Origin: Datisca glomerata | Lineage: Eukaryota; Streptophyta; Magnoliopsida; Cucurbitales; Datiscaceae | Length of the DNA: 64,000 nucleotides | NCBI GenBank assembly: GCA_003255025.1 | Contig: QANY01002976.1 | Coordinates: forward strand, 1,550,001-1,614,000 | Direction of reading: 5' to 3' | Shown here: in pieces, positions 36,901-47,949 of the stretch | How positions within the stretch are numbered: the first letter of the stretch is position 1 | Layout: the number at the start of each line of letters is the position of its first letter | Position numbers and translations under genes: made by a program | Notes under the pieces: model-generated | The model's input: the letters and a program-made list of their open reading frames with translations, nothing else | Told to the model about the DNA's origin: nothing | Database searches by the model: none

Positions 36901-37026
36901 AGGTATTGCGCCTCGTGAAAAATACGAACTTTTAATATGAGGGGTTATCACAAGCGTCGCATGATCCTTGTGAATTACTTTTCACAGAGACATCCGCCTT
37001 TTGTAGAATGTCATTTTCCTGTAGTG

Positions 37027-38419
37027 AAAGAAATGAGATCATGGTATTTAGTGAACTAAATAGTCTAAAATAAAAAAAAAATTTATATCCCAAAAAATAT
37101 TCTATTTTGAAATTTTTAGCCATCGTGTTTTCATAACACTCAGTTTAACTAGTTACCGTTTATGATTTCTCTTTTGCTATTTGAATAGTAATGGTTGAAG
37201 TGAAGACAATAATGATAATTAGTAGGTTATGTGGTCAAAAATTATATATTTACGTCAATTAGGCATTTACATATGCATATAGTATATATATATATATATA
37301 TATATATATTATCTTAATAAAATTATACATTTACATAAGTTAATTTATTTTAATATAAATTATTTAATATTTATTTTTTAAAATAGTATAATTATATTAA
37401 AAAAATTAAAAAAAGATGTTTGACTGAGGATGAGTATCATCGATCAAACAGAGGGTGAACACCCTTTGTTGCAAACAGAGGGTGAACACCCTTTGTTGCA
37501 AACATAGGGTGCTACCCTCTGTCCCCTCCCCTTTTCAATGTTTTTTCTCTTTTTATTTTTTAATTTATTTTATTTTTCATTTTTGTTAATTTATTTTTCA
37601 TTTTCTTTTATTGATATATATTAATGTTTATTTCAAATTTATATTTATGCATCTTCTTTACATGTTTCACATACTAATAATTTCTTTTTTACTCTATATA
37701 TTGTCATCAAATATATCATACATTTCTAACTTTTCTTTCACCCATTTTTCTTTATATTTGTTGTTCTTCTTATTTATTATTTATTTATGTATCATTGTCA
37801 TATCGTCATACTTATAACTTGATTCTCATCACATTCTCTTATTATTAGAGTAATATTCACATATGTGTGGATTATAATCTTAACATTTAGACTTAAATTT
37901 TGTTAATTTCATTATTTAGTTTTCACCAAAAAAATTCCTATGACGGATTTTGAGTATTTTTGGGATACTAAATTTCTTGAACTACTGAGCTGAGGGGTTA
38001 TTTTTAGAATATCAAGAATAACTCCAATAATGCTTTAATTTTCAAAAAATTTAAAAAACTAAAAATACTTTTCAATGGTCTTTGTACCACCCATTAAAGG
38101 TCACTACTTTGTTTCATTTTATGATACAAGACATATCTAATGGGACATTCAAAATTGAATTTCTTTAACATTGTTTTAAAATATAATTTGGATAGCGTTT
38201 CATTAAATTTGGTAACCATTTTTCATAATGGGTGTTGTGGCGTACTAATACCTTCCCCACACGACTCCCGAACCAACTTTGAATTTTTAAAGATCAAAAT
38301 ATCTGATTTTAAATTTGGGTGATCTATCACGTCCTAAAATGATTGGTAACGACTCCGAATTTCTTTTCTCTACAAATGATTTTTCAATCATCGTTCCGTG
38401 TCACATGCACGTTACGACA
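37027..38419 (+). repeat. Element D 3' LTR, right part
   Basis: Continues the LTR after the CACTA element, matching 24145-25481 to the shared end gttacgaca. It contains a (ta)n microsatellite near 37282-37308 and a local duplication of a gggtgaacaccctttgttgc unit at 37452-37500 that the left LTR lacks. Confidence 0.85.
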
Positions 38420-39206
38420 CTTATTTATACATTATTTGTATATTTATTTTGCCTAAGGAGATTATCTTGGGCCACGTATACATTACGTTGGCCTAAGGTA
38501 AAAAAGACTATTTTGGAAATTAATCAATGATGAACTTCCAGGAATTCACCTATATAAGCTAAAATATATATTAGACCGGACAAAATACATTGATAATAAT
38601 TAAAAATGACATGTGCAACCAACGTAGCGTTAGCCTAGTACTTCAAAAAAGCTTTTTACATCCTGACTTTTAAATTTAGTATGATAAGATATAATATAAA
38701 CTAAGATCATAGATTATATAGATTATATATTATAGATATATGATATACAAACATTTTATTAACAATAATCAAAAGAAAAGTAAAGAAATGACTGTTGGAA
38801 CTAATTTTACTGATTGATTCTTAATGTTCTTACATGAAAAAATTTCATATCTAATAACAATAATATTCATAGTCCAAAGTTTTGAATATGAAAAGGCCAC
38901 GATCCATTTGTTATTAGTCTTGATTAATTAATAGAGGATTCAAATGCAAGAAGAAGTCAACCCAATTGAAAATAATAATATGTAAAGTTATATATTATGT
39001 ATTCTAAAATTAATATAATTAAGGAAGAAAATTTCCTATGAAAAAATCAATTCTTTCACGAATAACTTATAAAATTCAATTAGAAAAATAAAATAAGAAA
39101 ACAATAGCCAACTATTTTTTATGCTTAATTTTTTTAATTCCATGTTATCATCCATTAAGCAAATAATTTCCATGGAAAATATACTAACAGAAGATTAATG
39201 AAAAAA
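38420..39206. other. AT-rich spacer, no gene seen
   Basis: Lies between element D and the left flank of the duplicated segment. No frame, RNA gene or terminal repeat recognised. The last 30 bases belong to the duplicated segment. Confidence 0.5.
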
Positions 39207-39211
39207 ATGAC

Positions 39212-39591
39212 TGAACTAGATAAATAGTGAAGTCAGAGATTGCTAGGCTGTCAAAAGCAGTGAGAAGACAAACGACGTCGAAGACATTAAAGAGATGGAA
39301 TCAACTGAAGATGATATGATACTCACAGAAAGGCCAGCTTCAGCCAAGAAGGTTATTTAACCTCCACGATTTGGCTAACAAACTCTATCTTAATGGATAT
39401 TTATTTTATCTTAATAAATATCTATAAAATGGCCGTGGAGGAGAAGGCCTATAAATACCCCCCCCCCCCTTGCATCAAGAAAAAGGCAATTGAATGAATA
39501 TGAACTTCCATTTGCCTACTCGAATTTCTTAGTCTTCACATTATTTACATTCACTTTTCTTGAACTTAGAAGATGCAAAAATCCGTTTACA
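39212..39591 (+). repeat. Element C 5' LTR
   Basis: Starts tgaac and ends tttaca. It holds a TATA box (tataaata, 39450-39457) followed directly by a run of eleven or so C residues that the 3' LTR lacks. The sequence atttattttatcttaataaa near 39400 is shared with the other LTR. Confidence 0.88.
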
Positions 39592-39594
39592 GAT

Positions 39595-39612
39595 TGGTGC
39601 TTCCATTGAAAG
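39595..39612 (+). other. Primer-binding site of element C
   Basis: The sequence tggtgcttccattgaaag follows the LTR by a few bases, in the position of the tRNA primer site. The tRNA species was not assigned. Confidence 0.6.
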
Positions 39613-39668
39613 TTGAGTAAAACACTCAAATCAAGGATCAAGCATTGCACGTAATGCTATAAGCAACA

Positions 39669-40985
39669 TTGAAAATTTCTAGAACAAGATCAAGCGTTGC
39701 ATGTAATGCAAAGAGTAAGGTCGAATCCCAGCTCCAAACTAAACAAAGAAATCAGGACGTACAGGCGATGCTCGGCGCCGTACTGGCAAGGATGACGAAT
39801 ATGGAAAATCAAAACGTTGAAACCCTACACACAACCTTACATGCGCTGCAGGAACAAGTAACCATGTTACAACGTGGGATTATGCAAAATCATATTGAAT
39901 TGAGCCAAAATTTTCGTGAAGGAGAACATGAGAACCAAGATGGCGCAATGGATGAATGCACAGGCCAGAATCAAAACAAGGAGATGCCTCTGAATGAAGA
40001 GGGCTATGTGCAATCTAAAATTATGGATGACAGAGTTGCATGGATCAACGGGATTAAAGAGGGAATAATGAAGAATGATATAGAAAAAATGCTCGAAATG
40101 AAAATGACCAAAGTCAGGATACTGGGCACTATGACCATAGCTTATATAGATTCATTGACCAAAATGCTTGTAACTCTTGAAATTTTATCCACTCCCATCC
40201 CTAAAAAGTTCATGGCACCAAAATTCAATTACTATGCTGGAAAAATAGACCCAGTAGACCATCTGCAAAGGTTTCAGCAGATGATGGCTCTCTACCACCA
40301 TGAAGATGTGTTCATGTGTAGGATGTTCCTGACAAGCCTCGATGGAAATTCCTTAAAATGGTATCACTTTCTCCCTCTGTGTTCTATAACTAACTTTTTG
40401 TGATGTCTTCCATATTTTTGAAATAGTATGTGACATATTGATCTGTCACCGAGGATTCTGAGTACCTCCTGACGATCTCAATCAAGAAATGCCAATCGTT
40501 GCGTGACTACGCTCAATGGTGCAAGGAAGAAATGGGAAAGGTGGAGGACTGCGATGACCGTGTGGCGAGATGAACATTCAGGAAAGGGTTAGACCCACAG
40601 TCAGTTCTATTCGGAGATCTATCCAAAGAAAAGCCGCTTACTATGACATAAACTTGTCTGAGGGCATAAACCTACATAAATTTGAAGGAAGAGTGAAAAA
40701 GTATAATGTGGTTGTCTGAACAGTTGGCGGCAGCATCAAGTGGTAGCACAAAGAGAAGAGTCAAAGCGTACAGCGGCAAGGACAAATGTGATAAGAGGCC
40801 ACAAAGGCCCGAATGGACGGCTCGAAAAGAGAAAACCAACATTCCACTCACAATCCTAGTAAACCAAATCCTCTAGGTCATAAAGGATGAACTGTGTTTG
40901 AAGAGGTCACCTCCCATTAGAATAAAACCAGCTGAGAAAGATAAAGAAAAATATTGTTTGTTTCGTTGAAGTAACAGGCATATGA
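39669..40985 (+). pseudogene. gag of element C (degenerate)
   Basis: The intact first part (244 residues) has a basic start, a coiled stretch (LHALQEQVTMLQRGIMQ) and the gypsy Gag entry KKFMAPKFNYYAGKIDPVDH, with LTSLDGNSLKWYHFLP. A frame change near 40400 precedes SLRDYAQWCKEEMGKVEDCD and FRKGLDPQSVLFGDLSKEKP. A zinc-knuckle remnant lies near 40951 (YCLF.. then HMTEDCYQFKD) with its second cysteine lost and a stop inside. This would be the particle protein of the element. Confidence 0.87.
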
Positions 40986-41229
40986 CGGAGGATTGCTATC
41001 AATTCAAGGATTATATAGAGTAACTCATCAGCAAGGGTTGCCTAAAATAATATTTTGCCAAGTCAAAAAATAAGCAATGGAAGAAAAAGCTGAGTGGAAA
41101 AAGACATCAGAACCTTTGCATATCGTAGACACAATAATAGCCATAACAGAGTTAGAAAGGACGCAAGGAAATAGGGGAATACTATAAAAAGGTAGTTGTA
41201 TCCGCTGAAGAATGAGGAAGACAATCAAA

Positions 41230-41790
41230 TAGTAATCCCATCATATTCGATGATAATGAAGGTAGGCGGACCGTTGAAAATCATAAAGGTGCACTGGTAA
41301 TTCCATTAAATAGGAAAGTGTTTGCTAAAGAGAGTTATGGTGGATAATGGAAGTGCGTTGAACGTGATATGCCGCTCAACCATGGACAAGATGGGTGTAG
41401 AAGCGGTGAAACTTTAGAACTGGGGACAGCCATTAGTAGGGTTCGACAGAGATATAACATATTCAGAAGGTACAATATCTCCCTGTACTAGCTGAACCAT
41501 TTAATTATCTAACGGAGTTTGTAATTATAAGCAGGTTGTCCCCTTATAATGAAATTTTGGGAAGGACCTGGATCTATAAAGTGAAGGTTGTACTGTCAAC
41601 ATATCAACAAATGTTGAAGTATCCAAGCCCTAACAGTGTCAAGACAATTAGAGGAGATCAAGCCACAGCCCAATGTTGCACTATCACGGCAAATGGACAC
41701 GGCTAGGAAAGCAGCAATTGCAGTAGGAAAATGGCCTGGGATCAGTGAGGACTTGATATGCCATCATCTAGACATGAATATGTAAGTTAA
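41230..41790 (+). pseudogene. Protease region of element C (degenerate)
   Basis: MVDNGSALNVICRSTMDKMG at about 41338 is the aspartic protease active-site region, close to the usual vDnGSalNil of plant gypsy elements. Later bits include an altered LGRTWI-type motif near 41560 and KAAIAVGKWPGISEDLICHH near 41710, the usual lead-in to reverse transcriptase. Stops separate them. Confidence 0.75.
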
Positions 41791-41794
41791 GCCC

Positions 41795-42380
41795 ATGAGG
41801 CAAAAGCGAAGAATATTTGCGCCCGAGAGAAGGAAGACTATCAAGGAAGAAGTAGAACGATTAACAAAAGGAAGATTCATCAGAGAAGTAATGTACCCAG
41901 AGTGGCTATCGAAGGTTGTACTAGTAAAAAAGAAAAACATCAAGTGGAGAGTCTATGTAGATTTCACGAACCTCACAAGGCATGCCCCAAGGATGATTAC
42001 CCACTCTAACAGATCGACCAGATGGTTAACGTAATGGGTGGACGTGAGCTTCTCAGTTTCATGGATGCATTCTCTGAATATAACCAAGTAAAGATATATT
42101 TGTCAGATTAAGAGAAGATGTCCTTCATAACAGACCAAGAAATCTACTTCTATAAGGTAATGTCGTTCAGGTTAATGAATGTCGGGGTAACCCATAAACG
42201 TTTGGTGAACCAAATATTCCAAAAGTAGATAGGGCGAATGATAGAGGTTTATGTGGACGACATGCTGGTAAAATCAATAAATCAGGCAAACCATATCGGC
42301 CACCTAGAAGAAGCCTTTCCAGAATTATGAAAACATAACATGAAACTACATCCAAAAGGTGGGACAAAGATTGCAAATAA
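41795..42380 (+). pseudogene. Reverse transcriptase of element C (degenerate)
   Basis: RRKTIKEEVERLTKGRFIRE, then YPEWLSKVVLVKKKNIKWRV and YVDFTNLTRHAP, give the gypsy reverse transcriptase start. A frameshift follows. The catalytic box is readable as [10 protein letters not shown] at about 42248, in another frame. The fingers and palm are cut short before the thumb. Confidence 0.87.
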
Positions 42381-43145
42381 ACTTTTCAAGCAATCAAAGA
42401 GTATTTAGCTTCACCTCCCCTTCTATCAAAATCAATGCCGAACGAGGAGCTATACCTGTACCTAGCAGGGTTAGAGGTAGCACTCAGCGCCGCTTTGGCA
42501 AAGGAAGAAGGTAAGCAATAAAAACATGTTTATTTTGTTAGTAAACGTCTAACAGAAGCTGAAAGTCGATATAAAAAGATGGAAAAATTCATCGCACCGT
42601 GAAAACTTAAGCCATATTTCCAAGCGAATACAATTATTGTGCCAACAAAGTTCCCAATTTGAAGCATTCTACACTCACCAGACATTGTCGAGAGGTTAGC
42701 TAAGTGGGTAGTAGAGCTCGGGCAACATGAGATGCGATATGTTTCGTGGACCTTTATGAAGTCACAGGTCTTAGCAGACTTCATCGCAAAATTCACCACG
42801 AACTAGTCAGAAACGGTTACCGGCAGCGGCTCAAAAACATAAATATGGGAACTATTTGTGGACTGGGCATTGAACCAAAAGGGATTGGGGGAAGGCGCCT
42901 TGATCCGAACTCCCCATGGGGAAACTATAGAACAAGGATTATCATTTGGCTTCAATGCATCCAACAACGAAGTAATATACAAAGCACATTTTCCTGGAGT
43001 CCGCCTCACGGCAGAGTTGGGTATAAGAAAAGTTTATATTTATTGCGATTCACAGTTAGTAGCTAACCAAGTTATAGGAAGCTACGCAGCTAAAGATGAA
43101 AGAATGGTCAAGTACCTTCATCGCACAAAACAACTACTGGGGTAA
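42381..43145 (+). pseudogene. RNase H and second (archaeal-type) RNase H of element C
   Basis: The first RNase H is scattered (AALAKEEG-, YFVSKRLTEAESRYKKMEKF-like near 42500-42590, FQANTIIVPTKFP near 42625, MKSQVLADFIAKFTTN near 42757). The second (42858-43145) is cleaner: LGEGALIRTPHGETIEQG, then FGFNASNNEVIYKAHFPG, then KVYIYCDSQLVANQVIGSYA with the catalytic Asp in CDSQL. Two RNase H domains in tandem mark the Tat lineage; assigning this element to it is inference from that feature. Confidence 0.83.
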
Positions 43146-43439
43146 TTTGAAGAATATCAAATAAGCCAAATCCTGAGGTGGCAAAACTCTCATATGGACG
43201 ACTTGACAACTCTAGGGTCATCGACTAAAAACCATGGAAAGAAGCATCCCTGTCAAATTCTTGGAATTCTCAAGCATAGAAGATCAAACAGTCATTCTAA
43301 ACATCAAAGAAGTTGAATCAAGTTGGCACGAGCCACTAGTACAATATTTATGAGACAACGAACTGCTAGAGTACAAGCTGGAGGCTCGAAAGTTATGCCA
43401 ACAAGCAGCCACATACTCCCTCATAAACATAAAGTTATA

Positions 43440-44480
43440 TAGTAGATACTTGAAGTGTCTCAATCCAACAGAAGCAAAATATGTCCTGGTGAAAATCCAT
43501 GAAGGAATCTGCCGAAGCCACGTTGGGGGGAGAACCTTAGCACACAAAATGTTGAACAAAGGACATTATTGGCCCAAAATGAAGGCAGAAGAGAAGGAAT
43601 ACACAAAGAGATCATATAAGTGCCAAAAATTTACGCTCATTCCTCGGATGGCACCTGGAACACTTCAAACCTTGGTAAGTCCATGGCCATTCATGCAGTG
43701 GGGATTGGACATAGTTGGGTCACTGTCTACAACCCCGACCCAGAAGAAGTTCTTGATTGTGGCCACAAACTACTTCACTAAGTGAATAGAGGCAGCAGCA
43801 TTAGCAAGAAGTGATTAATTTCCTATGGAAAGAAATCATATGCAGATACGGTGTATCAAAAATTATAATCTCATACAATGGACTATAGTTCACCCAGAAA
43901 ATCATTAAGAACTTCTATGAAGGATTACAGATAAAAGCTTTATACTCTACCCAGTATTACCCATAATGGAATGGGCAAGTTGGGATGTCAAATAGAACCA
44001 TACTTGAAAGACTGAAGAAAAGGCTCGAGGCAGTAAAGGGAAAATGGGTTGAAGAACTACCATTAGTGTTATGAGCTTACCGCACCACCCCGTGGGAATC
44101 TACTGGGAAAACCCCATTCATGTTGGCATTCGGGGCTAAAGTAGCCATTCTTGTAGAAATCGATTGTCTGACCATAACATCATATATTAGTCAGAATGAA
44201 AATTCTAAAATCATGTAGATGCAGCTATATCAATCAAAGGAAAATAGAGAAATGACCATCATCCAACTAGAAAGTTACAATCAACGGAGGAGGTCCTATT
44301 TCACAAAACGGGTTAGGGAAATGAGCTTTGAGCCTGACGACTTGGTCCTAAAGTGGATCATGCATACAGACAAAGAGAAGATGGGTCCAAACCGGAAGGA
44401 TTGTACAGCATCAAGGCAGTAAGAGGCAAGGGTTCATATTCGTTGACCACCAGCGAAGGTACAAACCTTCCAAAGCCGTG
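43440..44480 (+). pseudogene. Integrase of element C (degenerate)
   Basis: The zinc-binding HHCC region reads HEGICRSHVGG, then GHYWPKMKAE and YKCQKF, with one cysteine of the CxxC pair replaced. WGLDIVGSL carries the first catalytic Asp. The frame stops at 43783. Later fragments include a decayed NGQ-type segment near 43970, then LWAYRTTPWESTGKTPF-like sequence near 44070, and MQLYQSKENREMTIIQLESY (44219) with VREMSFEPDDLVLKW, the usual integrase C-terminus. Confidence 0.85.
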
Positions 44481-44639
44481 GAACACTGCTCACCTAAGGA
44501 GATACTAGGTATGAATTTAAAGCTTTCCTTTGTTATTTAATAAAAGCATCTCTAACCCATGGTTTTTTCCTTGTCAAAGGGTTTTCCACAAAAAAATTGT
44601 CCCCATTTTTATTTTTGCCCAGTTAAATGTTGTAATTTA

Positions 44640-45230
44640 ACGGAAGTCTGGATCTAATAAGAGGGAGAGCACAAAATCTCGAACCTAATAAGAAGGAGAG
44701 CAAAAAAGCCCGAATATAATCAACAGAAGAGCACAAAAGCTCAAATCTAATTAGAGGGAGAGCATGAAAGCCTAAATCTAACAAGAAAAAAGTTAGAAAA
44801 AATTCCTAAGGGTGCCAAGAAAGATTAAGGTAAAAGGTTTCAGAAAAATGTTTAAGTATGCTAATCGGTCACTTAAGGTAAAATAGAGAAAATATCTAAG
44901 TGTGTCAAGCGGCAAGTTAAGGTGAAAGTAGAAAAAAAATGCCTAAGTATGTCAAACGACCTCTTAAGGCAAAAAGTTTCGAAAAAAATGTCAAGTGTGC
45001 CAAGCGGCCGCTTAAGGCAAAAATAGATAAAGTGCCTAAGTGTGTCAAGCAGCCGCTTAAGATAAATATAAATGAAAAAAATGTCTAAGTGTGCCAAGCG
45101 GTGACTTAAGACAAAAATAGAGAAAATGCTTAAGTGTGTCAAGCAGCCGCTTAAGGAAAAAACAGAGAAAATATCGAAGTATGTCAAATGACTGCTTAAA
45201 ACAAAAATTTAAGACAATGCTCAAGTAAGC
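44640..45230 (+). repeat. Two tandem arrays in element C
   Basis: First array, 44640-44800: about five units of 31-33 bases around the core ctaataagagggagagca. Second array, about 44840-45230: about eight units of 45-50 bases around the core aagtgtgtcaagcggccgct followed by taaggcaaaaatag. Both lie between the end of integrase and the antisense gene. Confidence 0.85.
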
Positions 45231-45399
45231 AGAAAAAACAAAAACTACTAAAGAATAGAAGGCCGTGAAAAGCACACAAACAGGAATTTACACTTGGGAG
45301 AAAAAAAAAAGAGAAATATTTCATTGATGATGAAAGTGAAGTACAAGGAAACAAAAGAAAAGGCTACAACAAAAAGGAAGAATAAAAAAGGAGGAAAAG

Positions 45400-47247
45400 A
45401 CTAGTCAAGCACAATATGCTCCGTCGACGGGTTATAAGGCCTCTACGTCTCCTCGGCAACAACCTCTTTAGTGACTACTTCGACAGTCTCCGTGGCGACA
45501 GCGTTCCCATCGTTGGAAGGAGAAATCGGCTTAGTCGTTCGTACTACATAGGGGCCCTAGCAGCACCATCGAGATACCTGATGGTGTAAGCCTCCTTCTC
45601 TAGTAGCTTGAACTGAGAAGTGTAAGCCTCTTCCTCATTCTTTTTCAAAGCCTCAGTTTTTTAGGCCTCCATCCTCTCAGAAACCTCCCAAACAGCTTCC
45701 TGAGTACGTCGGTGAGCTTCAACCCTCACCTTGGTGGATTCAAGCTTAGCTGCTTCAACTTGGCTCAGTGCTTCACCAAGCCCTTGCTCCTTAGCAGCAA
45801 GCTGACCTTTAGTTCAAAAAATATTGTTCGTGCCTGACTATCTCACCATCAATGTTGTTAAGATTAACAGTGAGAGCGTTGTGGTAAAGGGCAATATAGA
45901 CAAAGAAACAAAGTTTAGTAAAGGCTAGTAAGAAAAACTAAACGTGGAAAGAAAATAAAAATGAGATAAATACATGAAGGAGGTTGTGGTCGATTCCCTT
46001 TTGAAGAGCCTCGACAATTTATTCCCCAAGCTGGTCAGAATAGACCGAGAAATGGAGTTGGCTCATGATTAGATGAGATGTCTCACAGTCCAGCATCGGG
46101 TTGATGTCAAAAGGGATCCTCGGGTTCGAACCCAAAGGAAATAGGGACCATCCAGGCGGCCTCAGTGGCACCCAGCCCAGAATCAGGGAAAGAAGGCCCC
46201 ACTGGAAGGCAGTGGGGCAAAAAACTCCGGTTGGAAGGAAGGGCCAATAGTAGAGTAAAGAGAGGAGAAGAAAGTTGAGGTATGATAAGGGAAGGGGAAT
46301 TATAAATGTCCCCTAAAAATAAAGGAATAGGCTCAGATAGCCTTGGATGATGTTGCGCGTAGAGGAGCGCTGGAGAGAAAGTTGAATAGGCCTCGTGTTA
46401 TCGTAGGCTCTAGCAAAAGAATGAAAGGTAGAAGAAGAATCAATGGGGGTAGCGAGAGGAGGCAGTCACCGAGGAATGGCGGTGGTAAGAGGCAAAGGAA
46501 GAGCAAGGAAAAGGGCTTCATGTTCAGGGTCAAGCAACCACTATCAGTCTCGGTTGGCAACTCCATAAGCAGCAGTGATCTTACCCTTGTCATCCAGAGC
46601 CTCAAATGGCGAGAATTTTTCCTCTTGTCTATAAGAAAAACAAGGAAATATTAGTTCAATAAAAAATAATCATGGTAATTTAAAAAAAGCAGGGGATGCA
46701 AAGGGGCAAGGTCACTCACCAAATAATCTCTATTCAGTAGGGATATGGAAGTGACTGTCTCCTCTCCAGCACCAAATAACCTAGAATGCCTCAGCATTCT
46801 ATCATTTGTCACCCTTCGGTAAGTTCAAAATAAGAGGACCACCGTTCAGGCCACTCCTCAAAGCGATAAAGTAGTTTTCAGTATTCTCCCTAATGGAGTA
46901 AAGAAGACATAACTCATTGAAACCTAACTCTAAACCATATAATATGTTTAGAGACTCAAAAGCTAGAAGAATCTTATGTGTATTCGGGATAAATTGTGTT
47001 GGAGAGACATCATGATATTGGAATCATTCTTGAAATAAAGAAGAGATGGAAACTTAAAACCTAGTGCAATGTACATGGTTCTAAAATTTAAAACGCATGG
47101 ATACATAGAAGGACTGACAAGGTCCCCATCAAAATAAGTGCAGGAGACTTCGTCAGGAAAGGCCCTACGATACCAAGAAATGAATCCATTAAATTCATCT
47201 CCATTCCTAATACTAGGGACAAAAGGAGAAAAGGAAGAAGAAGCCAT
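45400..47247 (-). pseudogene. Antisense gene in element C: plant gypsy-transposon-type domain plus coiled coil
   Basis: From 47247 on the minus strand the frame starts MASSSFSPFVPSIRNGDEFN and passes SWYRRAFPDEVSCTYFDGD. After a frameshift it continues IPNTHKILLAFESLNILYG, then LYSIRENTENYFIALRSGLN. This resembles the domain annotated in plant genomes as putative gypsy-type transposon (Pfam Transposase_28-like; from memory, not searched). A consensus donor (G|GTGAGT, intron from 46719) and acceptor (CTTATAG, to 46629) suggest a 91-base intron. Downstream, 45820-45560 encodes a helical stretch (EALSQVEAAKLESTKVRVEA) predicted as coiled coil. Stops make it non-functional. Confidence 0.68.
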
Positions 47248-47572
47248 TTGAGAAAGAGGAGAAAAAAGAAGACGAAGCCAGATAAGAAACTTACTAGTAA
47301 AGGATGGGCGGGAAGAAGCTGAAGTAAAACACCTTTAAATAAATTAGTGTACGGGTGCGGACACCTGACACACACGTATAAGGGAAGGAAATGGCAGAAT
47401 CTGAACAGGTAGAGACGTCCCCCTCATCCAAGAAAGTCAATGATGACATGGGAAGGAGTGAAACGACACTGAAGTAGAAATAAATGATTAGAAGTGTGAC
47501 AACATCGACAGGAAATAAACTGTAGATCAAAAATCCAGTGTTTTGCATCAATGACTTGCAGTCGTTGTACAA

Positions 47573-47949
47573 AACAGGAGAAAATGAACAGGATAAGTTA
47601 GACAGTGAAGTAAGGGATTGCCAGGTTGTCAAAAGGTAGTGAGAAGGAAGACGACATGAAAAGACACTAATGAGATGGAATTAACTGAAGATGACGTGGT
47701 ATTTCAAAGAAATGCCAGATTCAGTCAAGGAGGTTATTTAACCTGCATGATCTGGCTAACAAGCTCTATCTTAATGAATATTTATTTTATCTTAATAAAT
47801 ATATGTAAAATGACTGTGGACGAGAATGTCTATAAACCATTTGTATCAAGAAATAGGCAATTGAATGAATGTGAACTCCCATTTGTCTATTCAAATTTCT
47901 TAGTCTTCACGATATTTACATTCGATAGTGAAGGGAAAATCCCTTTACA
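47573..47949 (+). repeat. Element C purine tract and 3' LTR
   Basis: The tract aacaggagaaaa (47573-47584) leads into the LTR, which starts tgaac and ends tttaca, aligned to 39212-39591. The TATA-like site is reduced to ctataaacc and the C-run is missing. Confidence 0.87.

Larger units (their letters stand above)
32369..37026. mobile_element. CACTA (En/Spm-type) transposon E with gene-like internal sequence
   Basis: Left end cattacaagaaatatgacat and right end (complemented) cactacaggaaaatgacat form an imperfect terminal inverted repeat of about 25 bases, continuing tctaca on both sides. The flanking three bases are aaa on both sides, the three-base target duplication of the CACTA superfamily. 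The uninterrupted site is visible in the 5' LTR of D near 24140 (gcaatgaagg aagaaatg). No transposase is recognisable in its 4658 bases. The inside looks like exons and introns of a host gene, so it may have captured gene sequence. Confidence 0.85.
23220..38419 (+). mobile_element. Ty3/gypsy-type LTR element D, gag only, with nested CACTA element
   Basis: LTRs at 23220-25481 and 31442-38419 (the latter split by a CACTA element) flank a primer-binding site, a decayed gag and a long non-coding part. The flanking five bases, tttat and cttat, match at four positions, consistent with a target duplication. I see no reverse transcriptase, RNase H or integrase motif in 28000-31441, so the element was probably non-autonomous or lost pol by deletion. 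A minisatellite lies just before the 3' LTR. Confidence 0.87.
39212..47949 (+). mobile_element. Ty3/gypsy element C, Tat-like, with antisense gene
   Basis: LTRs at 39212-39591 and 47585-47949 (about 370 bases) flank a primer site, gag, protease, reverse transcriptase, two RNase H regions, integrase, tandem repeats and an antisense gene. The flanking five bases are atgac and atggc, and the uninterrupted atggc site is kept at 19796-19800 in the other copy of the duplicated segment. Reverse transcriptase precedes integrase, as in gypsy elements. A second RNase H of the RVT_3 type after the first is the known hallmark of the Tat lineage. All coding parts are broken. Confidence 0.9.

Noticed and set aside
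44873..45275. Minus-strand frames rich in Leu, Phe and His across 44873-45275
   Set aside because: They are produced by the 45-50 base tandem repeat of element C.
47294..47632. 112-residue minus-strand frame at the end of element C
   Set aside because: It crosses from the internal region into the 3' LTR and has no motif; the antisense gene starts downstream of it at 47247.
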